Shown here in pieces: positions 1-8,520 of a stretch of DNA of 64,000 bases (the first letter of the stretch is position 1; each line of letters opens with the position of its first letter). The notes under the pieces are model-generated. The model ran no database searches and was not told where the DNA came from. It was given only the letters and a program-made list of their open reading frames with translations. A program made the translations under genes and the position numbers. Source of the stretch: UBA3537 sp965662485 (GTDB lineage: Bacteria; Bacteroidota; Bacteroidia; Flavobacteriales; Flavobacteriaceae); contig CBFIIL010000002.1 of assembly GCA_965662485.1 (NCBI GenBank), positions 1-64,000 of the forward strand. The letters are read 5' to 3'.

Positions 1-10
1 TATTGGACGA

Positions 11-18
11 CAAATATA
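11..18 (-). promoter_or_regulatory. Possible -7 promoter box reading off the left edge
   Basis: On the minus strand the octamer TATATTTG matches the Bacteroidota -7 consensus TAnnTTTG. It would drive a gene lying to the left of the window. I see no convincing -33 TTG box at 19-21 bases upstream, so this rests on the -7 match alone, which is weak in AT-rich DNA. Confidence 0.35.
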
Positions 19-62
19 CAACCTTTTTCCTATTTAAAAAGAACTTTTTTGGAAATATCTTC

Positions 63-245
63 TTATTGCTCTATACTTTGAGCCTCTAAAGACTGTAAAA
101 CTTGACCTGAACATTGAATATTAAATTGAATAGGATTGCAACATACTTCACAATCTTCAATGTACGTTTGAGCAAATTGCGACACATCTACCAAAACCGA
201 AACCTGCTCCCAACAATGAGGACACTGATAATAATGTTCTTCCAT
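63..245 (-). CDS. CPXCG motif-containing cysteine-rich (zinc-ribbon) protein
   Basis: A 60-residue protein with two metal-knuckle-like Cys pairs: CPHC near residues 8-11 and CEVCC near residues 32-36. This is the layout of the small CPXCG cysteine-rich family. The pairs suggest a bound zinc ion; the cellular role of the family is unknown to me. Its ATG shares one base with the stop codon of the upstream ABC-F gene (a TAATG junction on the minus strand), so the two are very probably translated in tandem from one transcript. The only Cys besides these is near the C-terminal half. Family assignment is by motif and length; function is not inferred. Confidence 0.85.
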   Translation of the reverse strand: MEEHYYQCPHCWEQVSVLVDVSQFAQTYIEDCEVCCNPIQFNIQCSGQVLQSLEAQSIEQ

Positions 246-2158
246 TAGCTATGTTGTTCTATTGATTCTGTAAGCATCTCCCACTGGCTCATGAGTTCCT
301 CTAACTTTGCTTTTTTTTCTTGATAGGCATCAAAAAAATTAGGATCTGCAACTGTTTTATCATAGTTGATTTCGAGTTCCAAATCAATAGCTTTAATCTC
401 TTTTTCCAAAGAAGAAATAGAAGACTCCACCTTGCTCAAACGATTATTCAACGATTTTAATTGTTTTTGTGCTTCATAAGACTGCTTATTGGTGCTTATT
501 TTGGATTCAGATTTTACAATTGTTTTGCGTTCAGCTTCGCGTAAATTTTCTAGCTGCCGTTGTTCTAGATAAAAATCAATATCACCTAAATAGGGTTTGA
601 TTTTTTGATCTTTAAATTCATACACAACATCATTTAGACTTTGTAAAAACTCACGATCGTGCGACACCAGAAGCAATGTGCCTTCAAAGTTTTGTAAAGC
701 AGATTTTAATACATTTTTTGACTGAATATCCAAGTGGTTTGTAGGTTCGTCCATCACCAAAACATTGAGTGGTTTTAGCAATAATTTTGCTAAAGCTAAT
801 CTGTTGCGCTCCCCTCCAGACAATACACTGACGTACTTCTCAACAGCCTCTCCACGAAACAAAAATGCCCCTAAAATATCACGTACTTTAGAACGGTTTT
901 TTTCATTAGCCTCATCAATCATCGTGTCCAAAACCGTCTTTTTTCCATCCAAATATTCAGCCTGATTTTGGGCAAAATAACCCACTTGTACATTATGTCC
1001 CAGCTTAATATCCCCCTCTGCTGAAAGTTCTCCAACTAAAATTTTGGCGAGTGTAGATTTTCCTTGTCCATTTTGACCTACAAAAGCAACTTTCTGCCCT
1101 CTTTCAACCATTAAATCAACATTTTTTAAAACCTCCAAGTCACCATAAGACTTTGAAACATTATGGGCTTCCAAAACAACTTTTCCAGGCTGTATTGAAA
1201 TTGGAAAACGTACACTCATCACGCTATTGTCATCTTCATCTACACGAATACGCTCAATTTTATCTAATTTCTTAATGAGCGATTGTGCCATTGTTGCTTT
1301 GGAAGCTTTGGCCCTAAACTTTTCAATCAATTTTTCCGTTTGTTCTATTTGCTTTTGTTGATTTTTTTGCGCTGCTATTTGCAATGATTTTTGTTCGGCC
1401 CGAAGTTCCAAATACTTGGAATAAGACTTAGGCATATCATAAATTTGACCTAAAACAATTTCAATAGTACGATTTGTTACATTGTCCAAAAACATTTTGT
1501 CGTGAGAAACAATAACGACAGCCCCAGAATAATTTTTTAAAAATTGCTCCAACCAAATAATCGATTCTATATCTAAATGGTTTGTAGGTTCATCCAAAAG
1601 AAGGATATCATTTTGCTGAAGCAGTAATTTGGCCAGTTCTATACGCATGCGCCAGCCTCCAGAAAATATATCTGTTAGTTTATCAAAATCTTCTCTTTTA
1701 AATCCTAATCCAATTAGAATTTTCTCTGTTTCGCCTTGATAATTATAGCCCCCTAAAATTTCATATTGCTGTTGTACGTCGTTTAGATCAACCATCAGAT
1801 CGTGGTAGCTTTGACTCTCATAGTCGGTGCGCTCTGCGAGCTGAGTATTGATGTCTTCTAACTGACGCTCTAGTGCTTTAAGTTCTGAAAAAGCCTCATA
1901 CGTTTCTTCTAAAATTGTACGGCCATAAACAAAATCAATATCCTGTTTTAAAAATCCAATTTTTAAATTCTTTTTTTCAAAACTGATTTGACCTGAACTA
2001 TGTTCGAGTTCTCCAGAAATAATCTTGAGTAAGGTCGATTTTCCAGCACCATTTTTACCAATCAAACCCACGCGATGCCCAGATTGTAATCGAAATGAAA
2101 TATTTTCAAAAAGGTCTTCGCCTTGAAATGAAATTGTAAGCTGATGAACGTTTAGCAT
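245..2158 (-). CDS. ABC-F family ATP-binding protein (Uup/EttA-like)
   Basis: A soluble protein of 637 residues with two ATPase domains in one chain and no membrane segment, the ABC-F plan. Domain 1 has Walker A GKNGAGKST at about 34-42, signature SGGW at about 166 and Walker B ending LDEPTNHLD near 188-196. A charged helical linker follows (about 240-310). Domain 2 has Walker A GQNGQGKST at about 361-369 and signature LSGGERNR near 446. The C-terminal 70-80 residues are a charged coiled coil, as in Uup. ABC-F proteins act on the ribosome during stalled or early elongation; which subtype this is (housekeeping or antibiotic protection) cannot be settled by eye. The first gene of a two-gene unit with the CPXCG protein. 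Confidence 0.93.
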   Translation of the reverse strand: MLNVHQLTISFQGEDLFENISFRLQSGHRVGLIGKNGAGKSTLLKIISGELEHSSGQISFEKKNLKIGFLKQDIDFVYGRTILEETYEAFSELKALERQLEDINTQLAERTDYESQSYHDLMVDLNDVQQQYEILGGYNYQGETEKILIGLGFKREDFDKLTDIFSGGWRMRIELAKLLLQQNDILLLDEPTNHLDIESIIWLEQFLKNYSGAVVIVSHDKMFLDNVTNRTIEIVLGQIYDMPKSYSKYLELRAEQKSLQIAAQKNQQKQIEQTEKLIEKFRAKASKATMAQSLIKKLDKIERIRVDEDDNSVMSVRFPISIQPGKVVLEAHNVSKSYGDLEVLKNVDLMVERGQKVAFVGQNGQGKSTLAKILVGELSAEGDIKLGHNVQVGYFAQNQAEYLDGKKTVLDTMIDEANEKNRSKVRDILGAFLFRGEAVEKYVSVLSGGERNRLALAKLLLKPLNVLVMDEPTNHLDIQSKNVLKSALQNFEGTLLLVSHDREFLQSLNDVVYEFKDQKIKPYLGDIDFYLEQRQLENLREAERKTIVKSESKISTNKQSYEAQKQLKSLNNRLSKVESSISSLEKEIKAIDLELEINYDKTVADPNFFDAYQEKKAKLEELMSQWEMLTESIEQHS

Positions 2159-2194
2159 TTTTAAAATTTAATCTTCAAAGTGTTTTCAATTTTG

Positions 2195-2218
2195 TATTTT
2201 TGAAGAGCTGCAAAAATA
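2195..2218. promoter_or_regulatory. Back-to-back -7 boxes between ABC-F and DUF983 genes
   Basis: In the short divergent gap, TATTTTTG at 2195-2202 on the plus strand faces the DUF983 gene, and another TATTTTTG on the minus strand at 2211-2218 faces the ABC-F gene. Both match TAnnTTTG. The -33 boxes are poor on both sides. The positions suit leaders of roughly 20 and 45 bases. Confidence 0.5.
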
Positions 2219-2229
2219 ACTAAATTAGG

Positions 2230-2622
2230 ATGTTAAAAAAAGGAAATAAGCTCTACTCTGTTTTATTTGGGAAATGTCCAAAGTGTCATCAGGAATCGAT
2301 GTATCAAACAAAAAATCCTTACTATCTATCGCAAACACTAAAGATGCATGAACATTGTAGACATTGTGATACAAAATATAAAATAGAACCTTCATTCTTT
2401 TATGGGTCTATGTATGTAAGTTATGCTGTTGGTATTGCTTTTGCAGTGGCTGCATTTATTATTTCCAACTTATTTTTGGGTAGTTCACTCAAAGTCGCTT
2501 TTGGGTGCATTGTAGGAACATTAGTTGGTTTTATGCCTGTTATTATGCGGATATCCAGAAATATTTGGATTAATCTTTTTATGAGCTATGACCCCAATTT
2601 GGTCAACAAATCTAAGACTTAA
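2230..2622 (+). CDS. DUF983 family membrane protein
   Basis: A 130-residue protein of the DUF983 type. The N-terminal part carries two CxxC knuckles (CPKC near residue 15 and CRHC near 43), probably a zinc ribbon. It is followed by two hydrophobic segments at about 62-82 and 88-108, which predict two membrane spans in the inner membrane. The function of the family is not established. It is transcribed divergently from the ABC-F gene, and its last 11 bases overlap the 3' end of the convergent oxidoreductase gene. Confidence 0.85.
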   Translation: MLKKGNKLYSVLFGKCPKCHQESMYQTKNPYYLSQTLKMHEHCRHCDTKYKIEPSFFYGSMYVSYAVGIAFAVAAFIISNLFLGSSLKVAFGCIVGTLVGFMPVIMRISRNIWINLFMSYDPNLVNKSKT

Positions 2623-3652
2623 ATCTATTGATATCAATTTCATCTGGAAGTGGAACCCCATCTTCTATATAAGCAATTAAATCTTTGGCAACACTTGGCG
2701 CTATAAGTACGCCTCGACTGCCAAGACCATTCAAGACAAATAAATTTTTATGTGTTTTGTGTTGGCCTAATAATGGACGGCGGTCCACTACAGTTGGACG
2801 AATTCCAGCACGTTGATGAACAACTTTAAAAGAACACGAAATCACTTTTTGTAGTTTTTCTAAGATTTGAATTCTTGCAGCTTCCGTTGGTGAGTTGCTG
2901 TAATCATTCCAAGCATAAGTAGAACCAACAAGGTAATTGTCATTACCAATAGGGATTACAAAAACACTTGATTTTAAAATCACATTTGATTTTAAATCTG
3001 GTGCATGAATGACTAATAATTCACCCTTTGTACCTTCTAAAGGTAGTGCATTAAAAAATGGATTTTGCTTCAATCCAAAGCCTTCAGCAAAAATGAGATT
3101 ATTAGCAGTAATCTCTTTATACTTAACTTTATTTGATACATCTATTACAGAATAATCAAAAGTTTCTTCAATAAATAAATCTTTAGACTTTAAATAATTG
3201 CGGTAGGAGTTCAAAAGTAATTTAGTGTCTACTCTCCCTGTGAATTTAACTTCACCACAGCCAAAAGGGGCTCGGATATTTGGATTGTTATTTTCAATGA
3301 TTTTTGGAACTAAAAATTGTTTCAACTTTGGTTTATCACTAGCCAAAAACCAATTGTTTTGTTCTTCAATGGAATTAAAAATTCGATAAATAGGACGTTG
3401 ATCGTCTATTTTAATTCCTAATAGAGCCTCTATTTTTTTATAAGCAGAAAGTGCTAAAGGAACATGTAGATCTGCATTCCACGCCATATTGAAGCGTTTA
3501 AGGACTACAGGATTGTAAAGACCACTTGCAACTATTGAAGCTTGTTGAGAGGTGTTACTAACAACTGCATAAGATTTTCCACGAGTACGCAATTGTTCAC
3601 AGAGCATCAGCCCTGCAATTCCCGAACCTACAATGAGGTAATCAACTTTCAT
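2612..3652 (-). CDS. FAD-dependent oxidoreductase (D-amino-acid-oxidase-like fold)
   Basis: A 346-residue protein beginning with a dinucleotide-binding strand-turn-helix, VGSGIAGL near residues 7-14, typical of the DAO superfamily. Near the C-terminus GLGSRGVLIAP matches the second FAD-contacting region of glycine/D-amino-acid oxidases and the MnmC C-terminal domain. No secretion signal is visible, so it should be cytoplasmic. The substrate cannot be read from the sequence. It lies downstream of the gldKLMN terminator and converges with the DUF983 gene with an 11-base overlap of the two 3' ends. The start ATG is followed directly by the FAD motif, which supports this start. Confidence 0.85.
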   Translation of the reverse strand: MKVDYLIVGSGIAGLMLCEQLRTRGKSYAVVSNTSQQASIVASGLYNPVVLKRFNMAWNADLHVPLALSAYKKIEALLGIKIDDQRPIYRIFNSIEEQNNWFLASDKPKLKQFLVPKIIENNNPNIRAPFGCGEVKFTGRVDTKLLLNSYRNYLKSKDLFIEETFDYSVIDVSNKVKYKEITANNLIFAEGFGLKQNPFFNALPLEGTKGELLVIHAPDLKSNVILKSSVFVIPIGNDNYLVGSTYAWNDYSNSPTEAARIQILEKLQKVISCSFKVVHQRAGIRPTVVDRRPLLGQHKTHKNLFVLNGLGSRGVLIAPSVAKDLIAYIEDGVPLPDEIDINRFKS

Positions 3653-3670
3653 TTTATAAATTTATAATAA

Positions 3671-3703
3671 AAAAAATGCTCCTCAAATTGAGAAGCGTTT
3701 TTT
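3671..3703 (-). terminator. Terminator after gldN
   Basis: An inverted repeat of AGCNCTCA/TGAGNAGC type is flanked by A and T runs on both sides, so it can fold and end in U residues when read on the minus strand. It lies just downstream of the gldN stop codon and closes the gldKLMN transcript. Confidence 0.75.
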
Positions 3704-3718
3704 AGTATAAAGTGGAAT

Positions 3719-4768
3719 TTAATAACTCCACATGTCTTGTTCTAAATTTCTAATTTTTTCTTTAATGCGTTGCGATTCAAGAAGTTGCATAAGTGCATTT
3801 TCAGAAATATAGTCGTTGATATCACGATCCTCATATACGTTATCTTCTTTGTAAATATATCCAGAAAAACGTCTTGAGTTAATTAAATGGTCAAAGGAAA
3901 TTGGTTTTGATGTGTTTTTATCATTAAACGCTAATGCTTTATGCAAGAAATTTCTTGCATTCGGATAAAATACCCAAAACAACTCCACATAATCAGGCTT
4001 CATATTTGGATCATTAAACTCTTTCATGTTAGCCTTAGACCGTGGTGTAATCACAATTGGAGCTATTGCGATAGGTCGGTAACGCAAATCTGATTGTCTT
4101 TTATCAAAATACCAAACACCTTTCAATCTGTATTTTACAACGTCAGAATAGCTGAAGATTTCTTCTGAGTATTCTTCTTCTGACAACAAATTGTTGTCAA
4201 AAATAAGTTCCTCCATTTTTGATTCGTATTCGTTGTAATCGTCGTCATTTAATAGAGACTCGTCCATATTGGCATATTCGCCAACATCGACCCCTTTTTG
4301 TTTTAAAAAATCTTCCTTATTTCCTGCTTCGTTTATAATTCGCTCCAATCCTATATTTTCGTCAGTACCAGCACGAATGACTCTATATTTTCTTTTCTTT
4401 TCAAGATCTTCTATTGAAAGTACATCCTTTAAGTTGTCTTTTTTGTAGACTGGATAATCGCCCTCAATAGCAGACTTTAAAAGAAAATGAATAAGAGGTC
4501 TTCTTTCTTTACCAACTACCAAAGTGTCAATTGGGTAATACATAGGGAAATTGACACGCTCATCGAGGTTAATTTCCTCCCAAATAGTTTTTGAAAATAA
4601 TACGTCTTTGTCGCTGATAAATCCATATGCCAATGGTTCTTCGTCAGAATCAACCTCATCGTATGCAGAGGTGACACCAATCTCGTCAGGAGATTTTGCA
4701 TTCAAAATATTAGCCTGACTAAAACCAATGAATGGTAAAACGAATAAGAACAGGGGTAAACGATTCAT
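3719..4768 (-). CDS. gldN: Gliding motility / type IX secretion protein GldN
   Basis: A 349-residue protein with an N-terminal signal peptide (about residues 1-18, ending near FSQA). GldN is a periplasmic component that, with GldK, forms the ring under the outer membrane of the type IX secretion system in gliding Bacteroidota. The body is hydrophilic, with the Tyr- and Asp-rich segments seen in this family and a Trp-containing end (DMWSY). It is the last gene of the gldK-L-M-N order and starts 4 bases after gldM ends, so it is co-transcribed; a terminator follows. Identity rests on the operon order plus the overall pattern, which together are strong. Confidence 0.93.
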   Translation of the reverse strand: MNRLPLFLFVLPFIGFSQANILNAKSPDEIGVTSAYDEVDSDEEPLAYGFISDKDVLFSKTIWEEINLDERVNFPMYYPIDTLVVGKERRPLIHFLLKSAIEGDYPVYKKDNLKDVLSIEDLEKKRKYRVIRAGTDENIGLERIINEAGNKEDFLKQKGVDVGEYANMDESLLNDDDYNEYESKMEELIFDNNLLSEEEYSEEIFSYSDVVKYRLKGVWYFDKRQSDLRYRPIAIAPIVITPRSKANMKEFNDPNMKPDYVELFWVFYPNARNFLHKALAFNDKNTSKPISFDHLINSRRFSGYIYKEDNVYEDRDINDYISENALMQLLESQRIKEKIRNLEQDMWSY

Positions 4769-4772
4769 AATT

Positions 4773-6347
4773 TTAATTTGTTAATTTTACTGTAATAGCA
4801 GCTGCAGGTGGAATCTCTACTCCACTTACACCTTTTACTCTTACTTTTATATTGTCAATAATCACCAAAGAACGCCTTGGTGCATTATTGATTAATGCTT
4901 TTGCAGCTGGATTCAATCGATTCCCTGAAACGGTAACTGTTTCTCCTAATACAGTCAAATCAAACGCAGAAACTGTTGGATTCAAATCGTATACGAAATC
5001 TCCAAAATCCGCCAAGACACGAGAAGTTGTTACATCACGTTTGTTGAGTTTAATTGAACCACTCTTTCCGGCTATTTTACCAACTGGATTAGGAATATTT
5101 TTAATTCTAAATGATTTTTTTGAATTTACTTTTGTACCATCATCTAAAGTTGCCACAACAGATACAATCAAATTTTGACTACCTGATGGTGGATTAATAA
5201 TGTATTTTCCTTGACCACTTGCGGTTCTTAGTCCTGGAGCGGAAACTTTCACATTGCTATCAGGTACTCCTGCAAATGAAATCGTCATAGGATTTTCTAG
5301 CCCTCTATACAACACATTCATCTTATCTGCAGCGACTGATGCTTCTTTTGGTCGTGGCACAACAACATAGTTTCCAACAATAGGGATTTCAAGAGGCTTA
5401 CCGTCTTCTAAGAACGTAAATTGACCTTTAATTTTCTTTTCTCCAATATTTCCAACATTAAAATCTAGTGTTGCTGCACCAGTAGAATCTATGGCTTTGG
5501 CCACATTAATTTCTTGCCCTTGTACCACTAATTTTGTTGGAGTTACATTTGCATATTTTCCAAGAACTACTTTCCCTTGAAATTTTTCACCTGCAAAAAA
5601 TGCAGATTTCTCAGCCAAAACTATAGCTTGATATTTTTTCAAGGAGACAGCTTCTGTTAGTGTATTTCCTAGAAAGAGGTTAAACATACTAGCTTCTGTA
5701 ACTTTTACATCATTTTGCATTGCTGTTAGCTTTGTGTAAGAAGCAATCGCTGGAAACCCTTTGTAGTTGTAATCTAACCAGTCAATTTTTTTACCGTCCT
5801 TATTAGTTACTTTTTCTGTATTAAATCGTTTTTCGAATCGTTCAACAGCTTTTTTATACTTCACGTCAGTTCCAAGAACTTCTTTAATATCAGACTTGTA
5901 TTTTTCAATACTTGCTAGAACTGCATCTCCTGCTTTTGTCAAACGATCGCCAGTAAACCACATTTCATCAAGAATATCAGTTTTGTCCATGGCCTCAAAA
6001 GGCAATTTTCCTGTTTCTGGGTCAATTGTGTATTGTCCATTTTTCAAAAGGTCTACCTTAATAGTTTCAATGTAATTATAAAAATCATCAGAAATTACAT
6101 TAATTTGCTGGGCTTTATTTGCAGCTACCGCAAATTCTTCTGGCTTTTCGTCGCCTTTCGTAATTAAATCATTAAGTAATGCTTCATTTGTTTCTGATGT
6201 AGTCACATTAGACTCAGCAAATTTTGCTTCCATTAGTCCGAAAGCTGAAAGCACCTCTTTTGACATATTCATGGCCATCATTGCGATGAAAACCAAATAC
6301 ATCAAATTTATCATTTTCTGCCTTGCAGATACTTTTCCTCCTGCCAT
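4773..6347 (-). CDS. gldM: Gliding motility / type IX secretion motor protein GldM
   Basis: A 524-residue protein with one hydrophobic helix near the N-terminus (about 12-30) and a long periplasmic part. GldM is the shaft of the T9SS/gliding motor: its membrane helix packs with GldL and its periplasmic domains reach the GldK/GldN ring. The N-terminus (MAGGKVSARQKMINLMYLV) is the family hallmark. Later sections have the repeated Ig-like periplasmic domain look (VSAPG, VRVKGV). It lies 48 bases after gldL and 4 bases before gldN. Length is as expected for the family. Confidence 0.96.
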   Translation of the reverse strand: MAGGKVSARQKMINLMYLVFIAMMAMNMSKEVLSAFGLMEAKFAESNVTTSETNEALLNDLITKGDEKPEEFAVAANKAQQINVISDDFYNYIETIKVDLLKNGQYTIDPETGKLPFEAMDKTDILDEMWFTGDRLTKAGDAVLASIEKYKSDIKEVLGTDVKYKKAVERFEKRFNTEKVTNKDGKKIDWLDYNYKGFPAIASYTKLTAMQNDVKVTEASMFNLFLGNTLTEAVSLKKYQAIVLAEKSAFFAGEKFQGKVVLGKYANVTPTKLVVQGQEINVAKAIDSTGAATLDFNVGNIGEKKIKGQFTFLEDGKPLEIPIVGNYVVVPRPKEASVAADKMNVLYRGLENPMTISFAGVPDSNVKVSAPGLRTASGQGKYIINPPSGSQNLIVSVVATLDDGTKVNSKKSFRIKNIPNPVGKIAGKSGSIKLNKRDVTTSRVLADFGDFVYDLNPTVSAFDLTVLGETVTVSGNRLNPAAKALINNAPRRSLVIIDNIKVRVKGVSGVEIPPAAAITVKLTN

Positions 6348-6395
6348 AATAATTAGTTTTTTTGGTTATATATATATAGTTTCAATAAGAACTAA

Positions 6396-7013
6396 TTATT
6401 TGTTATTCATCGCAGTAAGCATACCTCCATATACTCCATTTAAAGAAGATAGATTAGACGCCAAAGATTCCATTTGTTCTTTTAATTTAAGAGCGTTTTC
6501 AATAGATTCTGCATTAATTTCAGATTGTCTATTTGCACTTTCTAATTGAGCTGAATATAAATCATTTAATGATTCCATTTGAGCAGTAGCCTTGGCCATT
6601 TGCTCATTATAGCTTTTTGAAGCCCCAACTGAACCATCCATAGAGGCTGCAGTGGCATTCAAATTTTGAATACTATCACCTAAACTTTTTACAAGAGCAC
6701 CATCAATTTTAGCTTCCTTAAGTAATGAATCTAGTTTTTTGGTAAGCACACCCTCTGGCGTTGCTTCTTTTTCTTTTTTAACTTTTGCTGATCCACCTGT
6801 CAATTCTGGATACACGAGAGACCAGTCTAGATCTCCTTTTTGACGTTCAAAAGCAGAATATGTAAATACTAAGGCTTCAACAATCATCCCAATTGTTAAG
6901 ATTTCAGAACCATAAGGCCAATGTTGAATTTTAAAGAGAGCGCCTACAATTACAATTGCTGCACCAAGTCCATAGACCATATTTGTGATAGTGATTTTAC
7001 CTTCTTTTGCCAT
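6396..7013 (-). CDS. gldL: Gliding motility / type IX secretion motor protein GldL
   Basis: A 205-residue inner-membrane protein. Two adjacent transmembrane helices lie at about residues 10-27 and 33-52 (with KIQHWPYGSE between them), followed by a long cytoplasmic coiled-coil-like tail. GldL forms the ring around the GldM helices that converts proton flow into rotation. A Glu in the second helix (IVEALVF) sits where the family keeps a membrane-buried acidic residue. Gene order gldK-L-M-N is intact. Confidence 0.95.
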   Translation of the reverse strand: MAKEGKITITNMVYGLGAAIVIVGALFKIQHWPYGSEILTIGMIVEALVFTYSAFERQKGDLDWSLVYPELTGGSAKVKKEKEATPEGVLTKKLDSLLKEAKIDGALVKSLGDSIQNLNATAASMDGSVGASKSYNEQMAKATAQMESLNDLYSAQLESANRQSEINAESIENALKLKEQMESLASNLSSLNGVYGGMLTAMNNK

Positions 7014-7056
7014 GATATTAAATTTTAAGTATAGTGTTAATTTTTTAGTTTAATTT

Positions 7057-8406
7057 TTAATTTGTTGCTGCGTTTGCAGTAGCATCTGTCCCAAGATAAT
7101 CTTGGACTGTACGGAAGCCTATAAAACTTCGTGCAGAATCAGCATGTTCGTAGTCTCTTGAGCTAACCTGAAGAAAATAAGCAACATCTTTCCAAGAGCC
7201 TCCACGAACAACTTTTCTTGGATTTTCTTTATCATTTACATTGGGGTTAAATGATGCTGAATATTCATATGATGATGCATCATACGAGGAGTTTACCCAC
7301 TCTGAGACATTACCTGCCATATTGTATAAATTGTAATCGTTGGGTTCATAAGCATCTGCTTCTACTGTATAAAGTGCCTGATCTGCTGCATAGTTTCCTC
7401 TGAGTGGTTTGAAATTTGCTAAGAAACAGCCTCTATCATTTTTTGCATAAGGACCACCCCATGGAAATGCTGCACCATCTAAACCTCCTCGAGCAGCATA
7501 TTCCCACTCGGCTTCAGAAGGCAATCGAAACATATTTATGTTTTGTTTTCCTTTGGATTTTTGATAGCTATTTTTGTTTAGTGTTCGCCACTGACAAAAA
7601 GCTTGTGCTTGCTCAAATGTAATCCCAACTACTGGATAATCGCCATAAGCTTCGTGCCAAAAGTAATCGTTGTGCATCGGAACGTTGTAGGCATATTCAA
7701 AATCACGAATCCAAACCGTTGTGTCTGGATAAACCTTTACTGGATATTTTTCAATGAAGTCGCTACGTTTTAATTCTCTATATTTTGCAGCTTCTTCAAT
7801 GTCCATATAAGTATATTCAAATACAAATTGTTCTACATCCCATGTACGCTTCCCGTTATACCACTCATCTGGTGGAAGGTACATTCCATCCATAACTTCT
7901 GCATATAACTCATCTGGATAATCTTCAGTATCAAAAATAAGATCTACATCTCTATTGATTTGTCGTTGTTCATCACCATAGGTATCTAACATATAACGTT
8001 GGTATGGAGTCAACTCTTCTTCATCTCCAGAATCAAGATATGAAAATTGACCAATACCTTCATCTTCCGCCGTTTTTCCTTCTAAATCGGCCATTTCTGC
8101 AAGTTTTTCTCTCAGAATTGAATCTCTAACCCAATGTACAAATTGACGATATTCACTATTTGTAATTTCTGTTTCGTCCATGTAAAATGAACGTACAGTA
8201 ACTGTTTTGGTTGGAGCGTCTTGTAAATCAACAACATCATCATCTGCTTTACCCATCACAAATGCACCGCCTGGAATTAAACTCATTCCATAAGGTTTCT
8301 CCGGATGCCATCTTTTGCCTTTAACACCAACAAGTTCTCCTTTATCGCGAGAACCACAACTGCTGAAAATGGCAAATGCTAAGGTTAAAAATATGATCTT
8401 CTTCAT
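7057..8406 (-). CDS. gldK: Gliding motility / type IX secretion lipoprotein GldK
   Basis: A 449-residue lipoprotein with a signal peptide ending in a lipobox Cys at residue 17 (IFSSC). The rest is an FGE-sulfatase (SUMF1-like) domain, recognisable by MSLIPGGAFVMG near 41-52, DETEITNSEYRQF near 78-90, LPSEAEWEYAARGG near 298-311 and GGSWKD / SRSFIGFR close to the end. GldK forms, with GldN, the periplasmic ring attached to the outer membrane. First gene of gldKLMN. A central acidic and Tyr-rich insertion (about 105-245) is typical of GldK compared with plain FGE proteins. Its leader carries a GC hairpin (separate entry). Confidence 0.95.
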   Translation of the reverse strand: MKKIIFLTLAFAIFSSCGSRDKGELVGVKGKRWHPEKPYGMSLIPGGAFVMGKADDDVVDLQDAPTKTVTVRSFYMDETEITNSEYRQFVHWVRDSILREKLAEMADLEGKTAEDEGIGQFSYLDSGDEEELTPYQRYMLDTYGDEQRQINRDVDLIFDTEDYPDELYAEVMDGMYLPPDEWYNGKRTWDVEQFVFEYTYMDIEEAAKYRELKRSDFIEKYPVKVYPDTTVWIRDFEYAYNVPMHNDYFWHEAYGDYPVVGITFEQAQAFCQWRTLNKNSYQKSKGKQNINMFRLPSEAEWEYAARGGLDGAAFPWGGPYAKNDRGCFLANFKPLRGNYAADQALYTVEADAYEPNDYNLYNMAGNVSEWVNSSYDASSYEYSASFNPNVNDKENPRKVVRGGSWKDVAYFLQVSSRDYEHADSARSFIGFRTVQDYLGTDATANAATN

Positions 8407-8419
8407 AAGTATTTAATTT

Positions 8420-8433
8420 GGGGGGTAGCCCCT
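8420..8433 (-). other. GC hairpin in the gldK leader
   Basis: Read on the minus strand the leader holds GGGG-CTA-CCCC followed by two more C, about 14-15 bases before the gldK ATG. In a region otherwise nearly all A and T this is a distinct, stable small hairpin with a C6 run. Its role is unknown; it could affect translation or mRNA stability. Confidence 0.5.
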
Positions 8434-8445
8434 AATATTTTAAAG

Positions 8446-8478
8446 TTCGTAAACTTATTTATATATTTTCAGAATTAC
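8446..8478 (-). promoter_or_regulatory. Probable promoter of gldKLMN
   Basis: On the minus strand a TTG box is followed after 20 bases by TAAGTTTA, which matches the -7 consensus TAnnTTTG except for the last base. It lies about 45 bases upstream of the gldK ATG and just before the GC hairpin. One mismatch makes this moderate. Confidence 0.45.
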
Positions 8479-8520
8479 AACTTTTTTTTACTTTTATAAT
8501 CCTAATGAAAACATAAAGTA

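Noticed and set aside
4852..5178. Long frame opposite gldM on the plus strand (and similar long frames opposite gldL, topA, groEL, rng, sufB)
   Set aside because: They lie entirely within well-supported genes, lack family features or a plausible promoter, and have compositions expected from the reverse complement of coding DNA.
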